Shown one piece after another: positions 11,750 through 23,350 of a DNA stretch of 64,000 bases (position 1 is its first letter; every line of letters begins with the position of its first letter). The DNA is from Gnetum montanum (Eukaryota > Streptophyta > Gnetopsida > Gnetales > Gnetaceae), in assembly GCA_015680685.1 (NCBI GenBank), contig MNCI01029550.1, positions 684,240 through 748,239 on the forward strand, written 5' to 3'. The notes below the pieces were generated by a model that saw nothing but the letters and a program-made list of their open reading frames with translations, was not told the DNA's origin and made no database searches. The position numbers and the translations under genes were made by a program.

Positions 11750-12289
11750 TCGCCTCTGTGGTTTTTTTCAAGGCTTCATGGAGGAGTTAGTGTAAATCCC
11801 ATGCTAGCATATCCTAGGATCTATTCCAGTTAATTCCAAATATGACCAGGCAAAGGTTTTTGATCACTTTTTTATTACCTTTAGCAGACTCTCTTTTTGT
11901 TGCGAGGCAAGTCTTGCGTTGATTATTACTGATTTTCCATTCTTAAGGAACTTGTATTCCATACCAGTGGACAATGGTTTTAGCTCTAGAGGCTCTTGTT
12001 TAAATTTCTTAGGAATTTCCAACTTCCTCCAATTGATGTTTTCTAAGTTAGGACTGGGAAGTTAGTGGTGGACTGGTTTTAATGCATCTATGCTATCTAT
12101 GTAAGCGCAAGTCAAACCCTCACTTAGTTCCATGCATATAAGTGAGCTGCTTTCTTGATCAGCTATTAGCCACTGGGTATGTTCTTGTCGTGTGGCTGCT
12201 GCATACAGGCACCTTTGTATGTTAATCATTTGTGCACATTGATTGCATGTAGGTAATGTTAAACTTTGCACAACCCATGATCTCTACAC
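11750..12289 (-). pseudogene. Protease-RT linker of element B
   Basis: Minus-strand sequence homologous to the linker of element D (61010-61430), including a segment matching LEYMILENGKPVI near 11960-11930. Several stops. It has no known domain and probably serves as a spacer between protease and RT in the polyprotein. Confidence 0.6.
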
Positions 12290-12760
12290 GCAATTACACC
12301 CTGTGTTGCTGTATGCGATGCATGGAACCTTCTTCTTCTTGATCTTTCCAAAAGTATTTTCCGTAGATATTTCTAGAGAATGATTGTGGATACCTAGGTG
12401 CGCATCGATAGTGCTTAGTCATGCCCTTCCCATTATGATTGGGAAGTCGCCCTTACTGTTGTTCACTTGAATCACCAGGAAGTCAGTTGGATATGACCAT
12501 TCACAAACAGTGGTAACAATGTCCTCCACTAATCCCAAGGGAACAGTGATGGATTGGTTGGCCAACTCTAAACGGACATTGCTCTTTTTTAATGGAGGTA
12601 GGTTCCATGCCTTATACATTTCTTGGGATATTAGGTTGACACCAGAAGCTAAATCCAAAAGAGCTTTGCATGGCTCATTCCCAACGATTTGTAGATATAT
12701 TAGGGGACTCCCAGGATCAGAGAATTTTTGGGAAGGTGGCCAGCTTTGATCTAATTAGTA
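12290..12760 (-). pseudogene. Retropepsin-like protease of element B
   Basis: Minus strand. A catalytic-type segment ALLDLASGVNLIS near 12660-12620 is followed by EMYKAWNLPPLKKSNVRLEL, GLVEDIVTTVCEW and GDFPIIMGRAWL. The family pattern is LLD-x-GS-x-VNLI, so the Asp is kept, but the residue aligned with the following Gly is Ala here. It would process the gag-pol polyprotein. The frame closes with a stop after the MGRA block. Confidence 0.72.
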
Positions 12761-12799
12761 ATGGCATGTGTTAACATGACTGTATGTGTTGAATGCGGT

Positions 12800-13360
12800 G
12801 TTAAGTTCAAAGGGGGTTTTGAAACTTTACTTGATATAGAGGCGTCCAAAGACTCAGCCACTTAGGGTTGCAAAGGCTTGGTTGGACTGTTGGTTTTGAA
12901 GAAGGATCTTTTCTTGGTACAGTTGTCAAAACCAATAGTAGGTTGAGGATTAACAGCCCTTGTGGCATTGCGTTGCTGTGGTTAAGCAGGGAGTTCACCT
13001 TACATTGCTGGAGTAGGTGGTAATGGAGCTATTGGTGGGAGGGATGTGATCAAATTGGAAGGATGGTACACTTGTGGAATATCACCCCTAGGAGAGGGAG
13101 TCTTATAGTACTCATGGCTTTGGTAGTGATGCTGAGGAGTAACATGACCAACAAAGTCACGTGGAGACATTGGATGTTGCACGTAATATCCATATGGGTC
13201 AGGTTGTTGGTAAGGATATTGTTGCCTTGGTGGTGGCAATCCCAACGATTGTGGGTGTTGCCACTGTTGATGTTGCTCAATTGGTTTTGGTGGAGTTCCA
13301 CTTGGATAATACATTAAGGGTTGGTGGAAGTGCCTTGGGTTACCTTGGGGATAAGGTAAT
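12800..13360 (-). pseudogene. gag C-terminal Pro/Gln/Tyr-rich region of element B
   Basis: Minus-strand frame (13395-13000) rich in Pro, Gln, His and Tyr, for example QQYPYQQPDPYGYYVQHP. It corresponds to the region after the Cys-His knuckle in elements C and D. The first residues of the frame come from element C's LTR. The gag continues on the far side of C at 20454. Confidence 0.7.
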
Positions 13361-14172
13361 TGATGAGCTGCAATATCACGTACGCGATATCGCATCCACC
13401 CTCATGATATCGTGTACGTGATATCGAGGCCTACCGTAATGTCTATAAATAAAAGGTAGCTTTCCCTGTTTTAGGCACTTAGAGTTAGACCCTCAGCCAA
13501 ACTATAGCAGTTTTACCATTCCAGAGTTAGAATAATTTCCATGTGCCTGCAGTAGGAGTCTTAAAGTGAATGGATCTTTATTCAAGTAAATTGTACCTGA
13601 GCACACATTTGTGTACGAAAATAAAGATGAACTTTTTGATAAACCTTGCAGCATGTGGACTAAGCTAAATAGGAATTAATTATTGTTGAATATTTAAATG
13701 CTTTCCTAGTTAATTAATCTCTCTCAACCCTTGACTCTCCTAGTTAAGTACACTCAGTATGACCACTTCAAGCACGTGTGCAACGCTTGGTAACCTAGTA
13801 ACGAATAGCGTTTGGTAATCCCAGTAGCGTTGCACTAGTTTAGGGTGTGTGCGGCAAGTGGGAATGGATATTGGTGTTAGGATAATTAGAACGTAGTTAG
13901 TGAATAGTTAATGAAAGTTAGTCACTTAGTTCTCTTCACCTTCCCTTATTAGCATAAGACATTAAAAAGATAAAAGATATAAAAATCATATACCTCAAGC
14001 TTACTTAACCATACAACCATGACAATACAAGTAAGCTTGGGAAGATAGTGATTCATTAACCTTAAGTGTTCCATTGAGGTGCGTAAACACTTAGTCCTTG
14101 GAGTTCGACCGGATCACACGTGAGACGCTTGTATTCGTATGGTTGAGTGTAGGGGTACCTTGCCACTCATCA
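13361..14172 (+). repeat. 5' LTR of element C
   Basis: TGATGAGCTG to CACTCATCA, 812 bp. U3 palindromes of the GATATC type lie at 13370-13425, a TATAAATA box is near 13443, and AATAAAGATG near 13620 is a candidate poly(A) signal. It is shorter than A's LTR because the GTACGACT-containing repeats are absent. Confidence 0.9.
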
Positions 14173-14192
14173 TCGGCGCCATTGCCAGGGAC
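14173..14192 (+). promoter_or_regulatory. Primer binding site of element C
   Basis: TCGGCGCCATTGCCAGGGAC follows the LTR directly and matches the primer site of B with two changes. Confidence 0.7.
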
Positions 14193-14318
14193 TTAGTTGT
14201 TTGTGCGCTACATAGAACATAGAAAATCATCCATATTGTTGGGACGCTAGAATGGACCATTAGGGTTAATCAAGAAAAGATAAGATAATGGTAAATAGCA
14301 CATCAAATAAGACAAAAA

Positions 14319-16684
14319 ATGTCTTCTTCTTCACACAAAAGCACTTCACCACCTAGGACTAACACAAGAGACAGTTGGCAGCACAACCCATGTAACCAAG
14401 ATCCGCTAGCTCCTCAACAGTTCCGTGTGGTATATATTCATCACGATGAGTATGTACCTGACTTTACCTTTATTCTCCATCAAGATGAACAACTGTGTTG
14501 GAGAGACTTGGAAGGTAACATAGTGTTGCCTCCAGACCGATTAGTCCCCAACATGCTCCTTCATGGTCTCGCACGAATAGGCATGTCACAGTTATATGCA
14601 GAATATGTTGCATGTGATCATGACACAAGGGACTAGCATCCCACAGAAGTGCAACGCCAAAGGGACTTGCAATAGGAGAGATATCACACATATTTGAAGG
14701 GCAAAGGACCTCATAATGCTCCACCCGTCTTAAGCAAAATTGAGGGTGGTGAACCTATTTCAATAGGTTCTCCACAAAATGATGTTCCCCCTCCTAACGA
14801 TGGTAGTGTATCAAAACCTTCACTCCATGATTTACAATCCTGGTTCTAATCCCCACGAACACCAAGTGTTCAACGAGGGAACACAAACACATGATAAGGG
14901 GTGACATTCTGATAGCAATCATGATCAGGGCCAAGACCACCGAAGAGAAGGTAAAAAACATTATCATGGCGATGGTTCTCCTTCTTCTTCATCTTCATCA
15001 TTACATTCACACTCTCCTTTAGTATCAGGACGTAGTCATGAGGAGCCTAACCATGAGGATAAAGGTAAACAAAGTGAGAAACACCGATGAGAGAGTTAAG
15101 AACGAGGACAAGGGCATTCTAGAGAATCACGGCATGGAAGAAGGGAGAGTAGGGAACCACATAGATATCACAGACGCCATGAACATGATGACCACGAAGA
15201 ACCCCTACTCATGACCAGAAGCATGTTAGACATCATAGAGGCCATAAGAGTTTCAACAAGGCATCAAAAAGATAGTAGGATCAAGAGGCTAGATATGAAT
15301 AACATCCCATGGTTTGAGGAGGGATACAACACTGATCCTCAAAATCACCTACAAGTATTTCACAATGCAAGTGCCTTGCAAAACATTGAGAATGAGTGGC
15401 AAAAATCGAAGTTGTTCCCTAGGACACTAGTAAAAGAAGTGGAAAGCTGGTACTGATCCTTAGAGTCAGAATCCATTCAGAGGTGGAGTACAATGCTAGA
15501 ATTGTTTAATGATAAATATCAAACATACTCCTGAGTGTTCAACTTGCGAAAGAAAATCCAAGGATGGAAGCAAGGAAACCATGAACCCTTGGATGCTGCC
15601 ATGGGCTGTTATTATGCACTGTTACATCATTGCCCAGGCCATGGTTACACGCAACGGGATCAACTACGCCATCTCATAGATGGACTTAGGCATGAAACAA
15701 GGAGAACCCTTGGAACGTATGCCTAAGGAAGATTATCAGAGCTTAGGTCCCATCAGGTCCATAGATTGCTGGAGTGAGTAGCCAAGGAAGAAGGGGAGCT
15801 ACGTAAGAGAGAAAGTATGGAAGAGTACAACTGAGATCCTTCCCTCCGAAAAAGGGGAGTGAGATTTTGTGAGGAGGAGGAAGAGTCACCACTCGAAGAG
15901 ATGGTGAATAGGAAAACCTTGCCCACTCCAAAAATTAACAACAGAAGTGTCAGCAAAGGTAGACCAAATGTGGGACTCCCTGGATAGTAGGTTTGAAACT
16001 ATCCTTAAAATCATAGAGGAGTCTAAGGAGCGAGGTAGTGACTATGACAAAAAGAAAAAGAGGGACATGGACCATGCACGTAATAAAGGTAAGGGTAAAA
16101 TGGCCATCATCGAAGAGGTTGTGGATTCTAATATAGACAATGACGGTGGATGTGAGATATGCCAGTATGACCATCCTAAAGGATGTTGCCCAACAATCTC
16201 ACATCTACAAGAGTCTGGGGTGTATGCACTCAACCCACGACTTAACAAACAACAAGCACCCTGATGGCTACCTTATCCCCAAGGCAACCCAAGGCAGTTC
16301 CACCAACCCTTAACGTATTATCCAAGTGGAACTTCACCACAACCTATTGAGCAACACTAACAGTGACAATACCCACAATCATGGGGGATGCCACCACCAA
16401 GGCAACAATACCCTTACTGGCAACTGGATCCATATAGCTATTATGTGCAGAAGCCAATCTCTCCATGTGACTCTATTGGTCACGTGACATCACAACGTCA
16501 CTACCAAACTTGGGAGTATTATAGGACTCCTTCTCCTAGAAGAGACAACCCACATACATACCATCCTCCAAACCCATCCACAACTCTCACACCAATAGCT
16601 CCATTACCACCTGGTCCAGCAATGCAAGGGGAACTCCCCACTCAACCGCAGCAACGCAATGCTACGAGGGCTATGAATCTTTAA
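14319..16684 (+). pseudogene. gag of element C
   Basis: Starts ATGTCTTCTTCTTCACAC. The N-terminal block runs open for 105 residues (RVVYIHHDEYVPDFTFILHQDEQLCWRDLEGNI...) to a TAG at 14634. A His/Ser/Arg-rich region follows (14940-15200), then the capsid block NNIPWFEEGYNTDPQNHLQ near 15300 and the CYYALLHHCPGHG..DQLRHLIDGL block near 15610-15690. A Cys-His knuckle CEICQYDHPKGCC lies near 16150 and a Pro/Gln-rich tail at 16388-16684. The knuckle spacing is C-x2-C-x3-H-x3-C, tighter than the retroviral C-x2-C-x4-H-x4-C. At least four frame breaks make it non-functional. Confidence 0.85.
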
Positions 16685-16849
16685 CCCGCTGCTGGTTCTG
16701 ACAACCGTACAAAGAGAAGACCTTTCTTCAAAACCAACAATCCAACCAAGCCCTCACAACCACAAGCGGTTGAACCTCTGAATGCCTCTCCATCAAATAA
16801 GGCTTCAGAGCTCCCTTCAAACCAAAAACCAAGCTCAACGCACACGGTT

Positions 16850-17713
16850 ATGTTAACACATGCCGTTACAGACTGGATTAGGGAGGGCCACCTTCCCAGG
16901 CAATTCTTTGACCCCGAAAGCCCTCTAATATATCTCCAAGTCACTGGGAATGAACCTTGTAAAGCTCTTCTGGACTCAAGTTCAGGAGTCAACCTAATAT
17001 CACAAGAGATGTAAAAAGCCTAGAACCTGCCTCCATTAAGGAAGAGTAACATTCGACTAGAGCTGGCTGACCAGTCCATCACTATCTCCTTGGGACTGGT
17101 GGAGGACATTGTTACCACTATGTGTGGGTGGTCATACTTAGCTGATTTCCTAGTAACACAAGTAAACAATGATAAAGGGGACTTCCCAATAATCATGGGA
17201 AGAGCATGGCTAAGTACCATAAATGTGCACCTGGGTATTCGTGATCTTTCCCTGGAAATATCTAAGGAAAAAAATTTTGAGAAGATCGAGAAGAAGAAAG
17301 TTCCATGCATCACATATAGTGATACATGGTGTGATTGCGTGTAGGAACGTTCAGCATTGACTACATACAACCGGTGTGCACAAGAAATTGACATACAAAA
17401 GTGCATGTATGTAGCAACCACACAACAAAAAGGCACCCCGTGGTTGATAACTGATCAAGAGAGCGATTCACCAACGTGCATGGAACTAACTAAGGAAACA
17501 ACTTGTGCTCCTAATGAAAGCATAGATACACTAGAGCAAGAGCGTCGCCAACTTCCAAACCTTAACCTAAAACCATCAATTGGGGAAAGTTGGAAACTCC
17601 TAAAAAATTCAAACAAGCACTCTGATAAGAGATTGCTAGTCAATGTGCAACAGACCATACCTTACGATGAATATAGAACAGTCAATGCACATAATACCTT
17701 GGAGAAAGGATGA
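16850..17713 (+). pseudogene. Protease region and pol remnant of element C
   Basis: LLDSSSGVNLIS (near 16970) is the likely catalytic segment with its Asp kept. It is followed by GLVEDIVTTMCGW and GDFPIIMGRAWL. A stop at 17342 separates a further frame (17357-17713). That frame ends KNSNKHSDKRLLVNVQQ, fusing the post-protease spacer to the extreme C-terminal end of pol and thus recording a deletion of RT-RH-INT. Confidence 0.75.
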
Positions 17714-19650
17714 CCCTGCTCATTATTTCGGATCTCCCCTTTCCAACTCAGTCATAGGGGAGATGGCCACCTCTGCTGATCATTTAAGGCCCTCAGTTCA
17801 TTTTTAAGTTTTTTGTTTTACACATTTTTGTTTTACAATTTTTTTTCACTTTTCTTGTTTTTGTTTTGCAACATCATTCATACTTTTTAGTTATTTGTAT
17901 GTTTATTTATTTTGTTAGGATCGTCACCTAATAAGTGCTCCTAATGGTGGTATGAACGGTATTCTATTGGTTGCTAATGTTTGGTTTTTACCTTTGAGTT
18001 ATAATGTTGATACTAAGGTATGGTTCTTTTGATATAACAAGCAATGAGTCCACGTCATTCATGCATCCATGAATTTCTATGGTCTCTCTTGGCTTAGAAC
18101 TGCACAGTCCCTTTCTTTCAATAATAAGAACTATCAATGAATTGGTGACTGGGCATTTCTCAAACTAAAGAAGGACTCAAGGATTGAAAAGGGTGTGACT
18201 TCAAGGGGATTTGATGCATTTGTGTTGGCCATTATCTTGGGTGCTTGGATGTTTTCTTCTTGAGTTTTCCTTACCATTCCAACATTGCTCCATTATTGAG
18301 AAGCTGAGCTAATAAAAATAATAAGTCTTTGCATGGTGTGGTTCTCATGTAAAAAAAAAAGAAGAGAGAAAAGTAAGAATTCAAAGCACACCCCTTAGAA
18401 GAAATAATCATCTAGGCTACAAGCACTAGTTATGGAACTAAGCAAATATGTTCCCTCTAACTAAGGCCCTTTCTCGCTTCCTACTTTCTCCTTTGTCATT
18501 TTGTCAGAATGGTGGTGAATTTTTGGTGGAAGCATTCTCGTTACTTCAAGTCGATAAATTGGCCAAGTGTATTAATGTGAAGTCACTGGATGTGGATTGG
18601 TTGAGGCTAGATTTGGAATGAGATCTACAAAGTCACATTAACCATTAATACACAAGGGGCTATATACCACCTTGTTCTTGAGACTCCATTCCATTCTCTT
18701 TTTTCCATCATTCTTTCTCCATTTTTCACCTCATTGCCAGTTGTATCAATAGTCCATATTTTGGTTGATGCATTGTTTTCTTTTTGGTAAATTCTTATGG
18801 TTAAGACTTTAACTCTTGCTTTCAAATGGCATTTTCAAAGCCTACAAACTCTTTGAATGTGGGACTGCCAAGGCATTAAGGGCATGAGCCTACTTTGGGG
18901 AGGACCCATTGACATTCCTATTTGGTGCATCAGTTAATTTCTTTTCCTTAAACAATTCTACAATCAACATATATTTTGTTCATTTCCATCTCTGACATCC
19001 ATTTCATCGGCGTTGCCGTTGTTTCTTTTTCTCCATCTTTCTTATTTCTTATCTTTTTCCATTCTATCGCTACCGGAGGTTCGCTCTTAGTCATGGGGAT
19101 CCTAGTCCAATTTTTTCGATTTTCTCTTAACCCCTACACCTTGGGTAGTCACCAATGTTAAATCTCCAGCATCCACATTAGCCATATCACAACTCAGCCA
19201 ATGGACCTTACACTAAGGCAAGGTATCAATTGCATTGTGATTCATTTACCCTTGCTAATATAAGACTATGTTGTGTGTGTAGATGGAAATCATACAACAA
19301 TGGATTGGATTTGGAGGAAACACTTAGAATGGACTGGTGCTGGAGTAGTTATGCAAGGAACAAAATTGATGGCACGCTTATGGATGATCAACGGAAGGTG
19401 CAATCTTGGCATCAGTAGCAACAAACTTCTTCTTTTCTCTCTCTCTCTCAGTTGCTAAATAAGGTTGGATGTCAAATGTGTATAGTGTTCACTCTTGTTA
19501 TCATGAACACTAATTTTTTCATGTATTGTAATGATGATCCGTTCACATGTCACCCCATTCACCATTAATATCATTCAAGTCAATAATCCCATACCTTCCC
19601 GATATTTTGTAAGGAACTCGAGGACGAGTTTTTATTCAGTCATGGGGGTA
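17714..19650 (+). other. 3' non-coding tail of element C
   Basis: Homologous along its length to 8840-10801 of A. No supported gene. T-rich start, purine-rich AGTCAT(G)GGG strings near 17749, 19088 and 19641; the last precedes the LTR. Confidence 0.65.
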
Positions 19651-20448
19651 TGATGAGCCGCGATATCCTATTCGCCCCCGCCATATCGCATACGCGATAT
19701 CGTGGCCTGCTGCAATGTTTATAAATAAGAGACGGCTTTCCTTGTTTTAGGCACTTAGACTTAGACCCTTAGCCAAACTATAGTAGTTTTACCATTCCAG
19801 AGTTAGAATAATTTCCATTTGCCTGCAGTAGGAGTCTTAAAGTGAACGGATCTTTATTCGAGCAAATTGTACCAGAGCATACATTTGTGTACGACAATAA
19901 AGACGAACTTTCTAATAAACCTTGTAGCATGTGGACTAAGCTAAATAGGAATTAATTATTGTTGAATGTTTAAATGCTTTCCTAGTTAATTAATCTTTCT
20001 CAACCCTTGACTCTCCTAGTTAAGTATACTTAGTACGACCGCTTCGAGCATGTGTGCAACGCTTGGTAACCCAGTAACAAATAGCGTTTGGTAATCCCAG
20101 CAGCGTTGCACTGGTTTAGGGTGTGTGCAGCAAGTGGGAATGGATACTAGTGTTAGGATAATTATAACTTAGTTAGTGAATATTTAATGGAAGTTAGTCA
20201 CTTAGTTCTCCTCACCTTCCCCTATTAGCATAAGACATTAAAAAGACAAAAGATATAAAAATCATATACCTAAAGCTTACTTAACCATACAACCGTGACA
20301 ATACAAGTAAGCTTGGGAAGACATCGATTGATTAATCTTAAGTATTCCATTAAGGCGCGTAAGCACTTAGTCCTTGGACTTCGATTGGATCGCACGTGAG
20401 ATGCTCGTATTCGTATGGTTGAGTGTAGGGGTACCTCGCCACTCATCA
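19651..20448 (+). repeat. 3' LTR of element C
   Basis: TGATGAGCCGCG to CACTCATCA, 798 bp, followed by the GTAAT target duplication. It differs visibly from the 5' LTR in the palindrome-bearing U3 start, so the insertion is not recent. Confidence 0.9.
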
Positions 20449-20453
20449 GTAAT

Positions 20454-22394
20454 CGTCGGGATGTTTGCTGTTTGTTCAAATGTGGATTAAGTGCATACAT
20501 CCTAGACTTTTGTAGATGTGAGATCATAGGGCAACATCCCTTAGGATGGTCATATCGACAGATCTCGCATCCACTATCATCTTCTCATTGTCTGTATTTG
20601 AGTCCACAACCTCTTCAATAATAGCAATTTTACCCTTACCCTTGTTATGTGCATTTTCTACTTCTCTCTTTTTCCTTTTGTCACGATCACTACCTCGCTC
20701 TCTAGACTCCTCTACTACTTTGAGAATAGTTTGAAACTTACTATCCAGGGAGTCCCACATTTGGTCTACATTTTCCGATACTTCTGATGCTAACTTTTGG
20801 ATAGGCAAGGTTTTCCTATTCACCATCTCTTCGAGTGGTGACTCTTTCTCATCCTCACAAAATCTTACTTCCTTCTTCCAAAGGGAAGGATCTCGGTTAT
20901 ATTCTTCTGCACTCTCTCTTTTTCGTAGCTCACCTTCTTCCTTAGCTACTTGATCTAGTAGCCTATGAATTTGATGGAACCTAAGCTCAGATAGTCTTCC
21001 TTGGGCATAAGTCCTAAGGGTTCTTCTCGTTTCATGCTTAAGTCCATCTACGAGATGGCGTAGTTGATCTCGCTGCAAATAACCATGGCTAAGACAACGA
21101 TGTAGTAGTGCATAATAGCAACCCATGGTAGCATCCAAGGGTTCATGACTTCCTTGTTTCCATCCTTGGATTTGCTTTTGTAGGTTAGACACCAGGGAGT
21201 ATGTTTGGTACTTATCATTGAATAGCTCTAACATAGTACTCCACCTACGAATAGATTCCGGTTTTAAGGACCGGTACTAGCTTTTAGCTTCTTTTATTAG
21301 TATCTATGGAAAGAACTTAAGTTTTTGGCACTCATTTTCTATGTTTTGTAAGGCACATGCATCGTGAAATGCTTGTAAGTGATTTTGAGGATTCGCGTTA
21401 TATCCCCCTTCAAATCATGGGATGTTATTCATGTCTAACCTCTTGATCCTACTATCTTTTTGGTGCCTTGTTGGAACTCTCACGACCTCAGTTATATCTA
21501 GCATGCTTCACATGGTGAGTAGGGGTTCATCATGATCATCTCGTTCGTAGCGTCTATGATGCCTACGCGGTTCCCTACTCTCCCTTCTTCTATGGCATGA
21601 TTCCCTAGAGTGCCCTCGTCTGTGATTTCCACTTTTTTTGCCCTTATCCTCACGATCTGTTTCTCTATGGCTACGTCTGGACATGGAAGGAGAGGGTGAA
21701 GGAGACGATGAAGGTGAAGAAGAAGGAGAACCACCACCATGATGGTGTCTACTACCTTCTCTTCGGTGGTCTCTGCCTCGATCACGATTGCGATCAGAAT
21801 GCCCACCTTTGTCATGTGTCTTTGTTCCTTTTTTGGACACTTTGTGTTCGTTGGTATCAGCACTTGGGTTGTGAACAATAGAATGAAGGTTCTGATACAC
21901 AACCCCTTGGCCAAAGTCAAGGGGAGGAACATCGTGATGTGGGTGACTACCTGAGGCAGGTTCATCACCCTCAATTTCGCTTAAAATGTGGGGTCATCCT
22001 TGGACCATTTTCCCTTCAAGGACTTATGGTGTCTCTCCTGTTGCAAATCCCTTTGATGTTGTGCTTCTGTGGGACGATAGTCTCTCGAATCACAGTCTTG
22101 CGCAATGTACTTTGCGTATAAGTGTTGCATGCCTATTCATGTGAGAGCACGAAGAAGCATACTTGGGACTGAACAGTTGGGAGATAACACTATGTTACCT
22201 TCCAAGTCACGCCAACACAGCTGTTCATCTTGGTGGAGAATAAAGGTGAAGTTGGGTACATATTCATCAGGATGAATATATACCACACAAAACTGTTGAG
22301 GGATTGGCGGATCAATGTCATGTGTATCCTACCGCCGATTGCTTCTTGTGTTAGTCCTAGGTGGTGAAGTGCTTTTGTGCGAAGAAGAAGACAT
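20454..22394 (-). pseudogene. gag N-terminal two thirds of element B
   Basis: Minus strand. The start ATGTCTTCTTCTTCGCAC is at 22394. The best preserved part is a 236-residue frame (21234-20524) with DATMGCYYALLHRC, RDQLRHLVDGLKHETRRTL, a charged coiled stretch, KGKGKI, and a knuckle start CRSVDMTILRDVAL that has lost its canonical cysteines through a frame change. At 21900-21508 a frame is extremely rich in Arg, Ser and His, with SPSSSPSSSPSPSPSMS and RRRESREPRRHHRRYERDD. Several frameshifts and stops break the polyprotein. It is interrupted at 20453 by element C and resumes at 13360. Confidence 0.83.
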
Positions 22395-22506
22395 CTTGTT
22401 TTGTTCAGTGCGTAATGTACTATTATCTTTTTCTTAAGCAATCCTAAGGGTTCATTCCAACAATGTAAATGATTTCCTAAGTTCTACTTAGCACACAAAC
22501 AACTAA

Positions 22507-22526
22507 GTCCCTGGCAACGGCGCCAA
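22507..22526 (-). promoter_or_regulatory. Primer binding site of element B
   Basis: On the minus strand TTGGCGCCGTTGCCAGGGAC directly follows the 5' LTR end. It is the least altered primer site in the window and resembles the tRNA-Asp site of Athila-type elements. Confidence 0.78.
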
Positions 22527-23350
22527 TGATGAGCAGCGAGGTACCCCTACGCTCAACCATACGAATACGAGTATTTCACGCACGATCTGATCGAATTCCA
22601 AGGACTAAGTACCTACGCGCCTTTGTGGAACGATAATGGGTTGGTTAATTGTTGTCTTCCCAAACTTACTTGTATGTCACGGTTGTATGGTTAAGTAAGC
22701 TTGAGGCATATGATTTTTATGGCTTTTATGTCTTGCGCTAATAAGGAGGGGAAGAGAGATAACTAAGTAAGTAATCCAATTTAACTACTTATTAACTAAG
22801 TTCTAATTACTCCTAACACCAGTATCCATTCCCACTTGCCCTACACATCCTGAACCAGTGCAACGTTGTTGGGATTACCAAACGCTAATTGTTACTGGTT
22901 ACCAAGCGCTACACGCATGCTTGAAGTGGTTGTACTGAGTGTATTTAACTAAGAGAGTTGTAGGGTGAGAGAAATCATTAATTAACTAGGAAATCATTAA
23001 ATAATAATTAACACTAATTAATCTATTTTATATGCTGCAAGGTTTATCATAAAGTTCATCTTTATTGCTATACACAAAGTGTGTTTAGGTACACAATGCT
23101 TGAATAAAGATCTGTTCACTCTATGACTCCTACTGCGGGCACGCAGAAATAATTCTAACTTTGGAGGGAAAAATTGGCAAGAGTTTGGCTAAGGGACTAA
23201 CTTCTAATGTGGAAACCAAGGGCGCCGCCTCTTATTTATAGGCAAGGAGGCAGGCTGAGATATCGGGTATCCGACATCGCATGGTTGATCCGATATTGTG
23301 GATGCGATATCGTAGATGCGATATCGCAGATGCGATATCGTGGTTCATCA
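22527..23350 (-). repeat. 5' LTR of element B
   Basis: On the plus strand it reads TGATGAGCAGCGAGG to GTGGTTCATCA (824 bp). The minus-strand U3 holds four GATATC palindromes spaced 14 bp apart at about 23295-23345, and the TATAAATA box (TTATTTATA on plus) near 23232. The junction at 23351 (AGAAG) is with a LINE; the matching duplication at B's other end lies outside the window. Confidence 0.9.

Larger units (their letters stand above)
13361..20448 (+). mobile_element. Ty3/gypsy-related element C: gag-protease only, nested in B
   Basis: 5' LTR 13361-14172, primer site at 14173, gag 14319 to about 16684, protease about 16850-17340, spacer to 17713, non-coding tail to 19650, purine-rich tract, 3' LTR 19651-20448. 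The target duplication GTAAT is at 13356-13360 and 20449-20453, and both flanks continue the gag of element B. As in A, no RT, RNase H or integrase is present. The join follows the same TTCAAACAAGC string (17607-17617) as in A (8817-8827). So A and C probably descend from one deletion derivative; C keeps about 100 bp of the distal pol end (DKRLLVNVQQ) that A has lost. Confidence 0.88.
1..23350 (-). mobile_element. Ty3/gypsy LTR retrotransposon B (host of nested insertions A and C)
   Basis: Reading the minus strand from 23350 downward the order is 5' LTR (23350-22527), primer site (22526-22507), gag N-terminal half (22394-20454), interruption by element C, rest of gag and protease (13360 to about 12290), a linker, first part of RT (11749-11518), interruption by element A, rest of RT (4506 to about 3900), RNase H (3881-3510), integrase (3320-2065), a 1.9 kb non-coding tail and a partial 3' LTR (170-1). 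Removing A and C leaves roughly 9.2 kb in the window, a normal length for an autonomous gypsy element. The domain order PR-RT-RH-INT is that of Ty3/gypsy. The primer site beginning TTGGCGCCGTTGCC and the RT motifs suggest the Athila/Tat branch. All domains carry stops or frameshifts, so it is dead. It is inserted in a LINE endonuclease region at 23351. Confidence 0.88.

Noticed and set aside
16681-17436. Minus-strand frames of 103 and 138 residues
   Set aside because: Antisense shadows of the protease region of element C, also seen at the same place in A and D, with no motif of their own.
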